Shown: positions 41,502-43,326 of the stretch, one piece after another | Numbering within the stretch: position 1 is the stretch's first letter | Layout of the letters: every line of letters begins with the position of its first letter | From: Opitutus sp. GAS368 | GTDB lineage: Bacteria > Verrucomicrobiota > Verrucomicrobiia > Opitutales > Opitutaceae | Direction: 5' to 3' | DNA length: 43,326 nucleotides | Assembly (NCBI GenBank): GCA_945871005.1 | Contig: CAMBUJ010000006.1 | Location: forward strand, 1-43,326 | Made by a program: the position numbers and the translations under genes | Notes under the pieces: generated by a model | Database searches by the model: none | Told to the model about the DNA's origin: nothing | The model's input: only the letters and a program-made list of their open reading frames with translations

Positions 41502-42398
41502 ATGCCGGTTCTAATTTCCGCCGCGCCCCCTTCTCTCTCCATGTCCGCCGCCACCCTGCACTCCGCCCCCCCGCCCCGCCTTCGCTGGTCGGGACTGACC
41601 GAACGCGGCCCGGTGCGCGCCAACAACGAGGACGCCTTCCTCGGAGTCACCTTTGACGGGCGCGATGTGTGCTACCTCGGCAAAACCGGCGAGGCCTCGA
41701 TGGCTTCACGCGACTTCGTCTTTGCGGTGAGCGACGGCATGGGCGGGGCCAAATCCGGCGAGTTCGCCAGTCGCATCGCCATCGACCACATCACCCGGCT
41801 CCTGCCCAAAGGATACCGGCTGACCGCCCAAGGCCTGAGCAGCGGCTTCAACGACCTGCTCGGCGAGCTGTTTGACTCCAGCCACCAGGCGCTGCTCAAG
41901 CTGGGTAACGCCTATGAGGAGTGCGCCGGCATGGGAGCCACCCTCAGCCTGTGTTGGTTCGCCCCCGAGTGGATGTACTTCGGCCACCTCGGCGACAGCC
42001 GCATTTACCACCTGCCCAAAAACGGCGACCTGCGCCAACTCACCCACGACCACAGCTACGTCGGCTGGCTGCGTCGCCAAGGTCAGCTCAACGAGCGCCA
42101 AGCCCGCACCCACCCGCGCCGCAACGTCATCCAGCAAGCCCTCGGCGCCGGCCACCAGTTCATCGACCCGCACATTGGCGCGGTCGGCTACCAGCCCGGC
42201 GACCGCTTCCTGCTCTGCACCGACGGGTTGATCGACGGACTCTGGGATCAACACCTCGAGGAAATCCTGCGCCAGCCCGCCCCGGACCAGCCCGGCGACC
42301 TGGACGCCACCCACCAATTGATCGCCCAGGCGGTGGCCAACTCCGGCCGGGACAACACCACCGCCGTGGTCATCGAAGTCCTCGCGCCCGCGGCCTGA
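41502..42398 (+). CDS. PP2C-family serine/threonine protein phosphatase
   Basis: 298 residues (ATG 41502; ATG 41541, MSAATLHSAPPPRLRW, is an alternative). PP2C metal-site Asp motifs: RANNEDAFLG, SDGMGGAKSGEFAS, MGATLSLCWF, HLGDSRIYHLPKNGDL, CTDGLIDGLWD and GRDNTTAVVIEV, all in the normal order. The core is ~260 residues as usual. It dephosphorylates Ser/Thr residues using two metal ions. It lies directly behind the mini-kinase gene, which suggests a kinase/phosphatase switch. Confidence 0.92.
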   Translation: MPVLISAAPPSLSMSAATLHSAPPPRLRWSGLTERGPVRANNEDAFLGVTFDGRDVCYLGKTGEASMASRDFVFAVSDGMGGAKSGEFASRIAIDHITRLLPKGYRLTAQGLSSGFNDLLGELFDSSHQALLKLGNAYEECAGMGATLSLCWFAPEWMYFGHLGDSRIYHLPKNGDLRQLTHDHSYVGWLRRQGQLNERQARTHPRRNVIQQALGAGHQFIDPHIGAVGYQPGDRFLLCTDGLIDGLWDQHLEEILRQPAPDQPGDLDATHQLIAQAVANSGRDNTTAVVIEVLAPAA

Positions 42399-42530
42399 AG
42401 CCGGGTCTCAATCGACGGACTGCACTGGAGCGCCCCCCCCCCTCGTTCAGCCCATGGAGATGGGGATTGAATCATTCTCGTTCGCTTACTCGTTCTCGTT
42501 CGTCAGGGGATAAGGTGCTGACTCCCCCCA

Positions 42531-42563
42531 AAAAAAAAGCGCCCCCGTTTACACGGGAGCGCT
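42531..42563 (-). terminator. Rho-independent terminator after the chemotaxis receptor
   Basis: AGCGCCCCCGT / ACGGGAGCGCT hairpin with one mismatch and a TTAC loop (42539-42563). On the minus strand it is followed by a run of T residues. Confidence 0.88.
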
Positions 42564-42603
42564 CGAACCCAACCGCTAACGGGGCCCGGCCCCGCCGGAC
42601 GAC

Positions 42604-43326
42604 TCAGTCGCGGAAACTGAGCTTCTCGTTACCCCCATGATTGCCACCATGGGCGTGGCTTTCGGCATGAACCTCGGCGTGTTTGCCCGAGGCGCGGTGG
42701 CTGGCCTTGGCCGCCGGCGCCGCAGCGTGGTGCTCGTGTTTAACCGGCGCATGGTACTCATGCGCAGCCGCCTCATGGTGATGGAGCTTGGCGGAAACAT
42801 GGGCGTGAGCGTGACCGGTGGCAGCCCCGGCGGTCACCCCGACGAGCGCGGCCAACTGAGCGGCGGCATTGCGCAGCTCTTCCGACTGGGCGTTGAGCTC
42901 CTCGGCAGCCGAGGCGGTCTCCTCGGCGTTGGCCGCGTTGGACTGGGTAACTTTGTCCATTTGGCTGACCGCCGTGTTGATCTGGGCGATGCCCTCGCTC
43001 TGCTCGTTGGAGGCGGTGGCCACCTCGGTGACCAGACGGTCCACCTCGCGGCTCTTTTCCAGAATCTGCTGCAAGCCGGCCGTGACTTTCACCGAGAGAT
43101 CGACGCCCTGGGCGCTGCGGGTGCACGCATCGGCGATCTTGTCGGCTGTCTCCTTAGCGGCGATCGCGGAGCGCTGAGCGAGCGAGCGCACCTCGTCGGC
43201 GACCACCGCGAAGCCGGCTCCGGCCTCGCCGGCGCGGGCGGCCTCGACCGCCGCGTTGAGCGCGAGAATGTTGGTCTGGAAGGCGATTTCGTCGATCGTC
43301 TTGATGATCTTGGAAATGTCGTTGGA
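42604..43326 (-). CDS. Methyl-accepting chemotaxis protein, C-terminal part (partial)
   Basis: The frame enters at the window end and reads [20 protein letters not shown], then [33 protein letters not shown], the hairpin tip that contacts CheW/CheA. The long coiled coil with methylation-region sequence ([24 protein letters not shown], then [26 protein letters not shown]) follows. The last ~70 residues are not receptor-like: about 17 His among Ala, Lys and Glu, ending EKLSFRD. The N-terminal sensory part lies beyond the window. The His-rich tail might bind metal, or it might be a tether for CheR/CheB-like proteins; neither is shown. Confidence 0.92.
   Translation of the reverse strand, partial: SNDISKIIKTIDEIAFQTNILALNAAVEAARAGEAGAGFAVVADEVRSLAQRSAIAAKETADKIADACTRSAQGVDLSVKVTAGLQQILEKSREVDRLVTEVATASNEQSEGIAQINTAVSQMDKVTQSNAANAEETASAAEELNAQSEELRNAAAQLAALVGVTAGAATGHAHAHVSAKLHHHEAAAHEYHAPVKHEHHAAAPAAKASHRASGKHAEVHAESHAHGGNHGGNEKLSFRD

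Noticed and set aside
1-43326. CRISPR arrays, tRNA and rRNA genes
   Set aside because: I looked through the intergenic stretches and saw no regularly spaced short repeats, no cloverleaf with a TTCGA-type arm, and no rRNA-like sequence.

Overview
The window is a GC-rich bacterial chromosome segment that looks verrucomicrobial, most likely Opitutaceae-like. The indications are a PEP-CTERM surface protein, a GreA with a very long N-terminal extension of the kind known from the PVC superphylum, a eukaryotic-type (GSII) glutamine synthetase, a subtilase-like secreted protein ending in the DFDGDGLPN-type C-terminal module common in this phylum, and weak or absent Shine-Dalgarno sites. The lineage is inferred from protein character only; there is no rRNA or tRNA gene in the window.

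Layout. 1-4633 is a mobile-element landing zone: the end of one ISL3-family element, an orphaned gene fragment, a complete ISL3-family element in the opposite orientation, the 5' piece of a signal-peptide gene, an AT-richer non-coding stretch with a ~260 bp imperfect direct repeat, and an IS701-family element whose transposase is cut by two in-frame TAG codons. 4715-8961 holds a nuclease/Fe-S helicase fusion, a LysR regulator and a YggS-type PLP protein. 8975-17107 is a glycan/acyl locus: three GT4 glycosyltransferases, an ACP-dehydratase fusion, a ketoacyl-ACP synthase, a heparinase II/III-like lyase and a small membrane protein. 17219-21721 has a TrmO-like protein, a Cys-containing repeat protein next to a PEP-CTERM protein, and a fatty acid hydroxylase-like membrane protein. 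21874-25757 is housekeeping (purD, a secreted unknown, a low-Mr protein phosphatase, glyA). 26231-30490 holds the secreted subtilase-like protein, an MFS transporter and a small nucleotidyltransferase module. 30647-39300 is conserved housekeeping: RsmB-like rRNA methyltransferase, exported MsrB and MsrA, long GreA, TsaD, CtpA-type protease, MidA-like methyltransferase and ribosomal protein L28. 39638-43326 has GSII glutamine synthetase behind a candidate sigma-54 promoter, a miniature kinase paired with a PP2C phosphatase, and the C-terminal part of a chemotaxis receptor with a His-rich tail.

How the genes fit together. The 9-17 kb block is the best candidate for a specialised pathway: acyl-chain enzymes (carrier, dehydratase, condensing enzyme, but no ketoreductase in view) are translationally coupled to a glycosyltransferase and flanked by further glycosyltransferases and a polysaccharide lyase, which suggests an acylated or lipid-linked glycan. 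Other units worth following are the nucleotidyltransferase plus small-protein pair, the mini-kinase/PP2C pair, and a family of palindromic GAGCTC-containing intergenic repeats at about 17.2, 38.9, 39.45 and 40.9 kb. No CRISPR array, prophage, integrase or tRNA was found.
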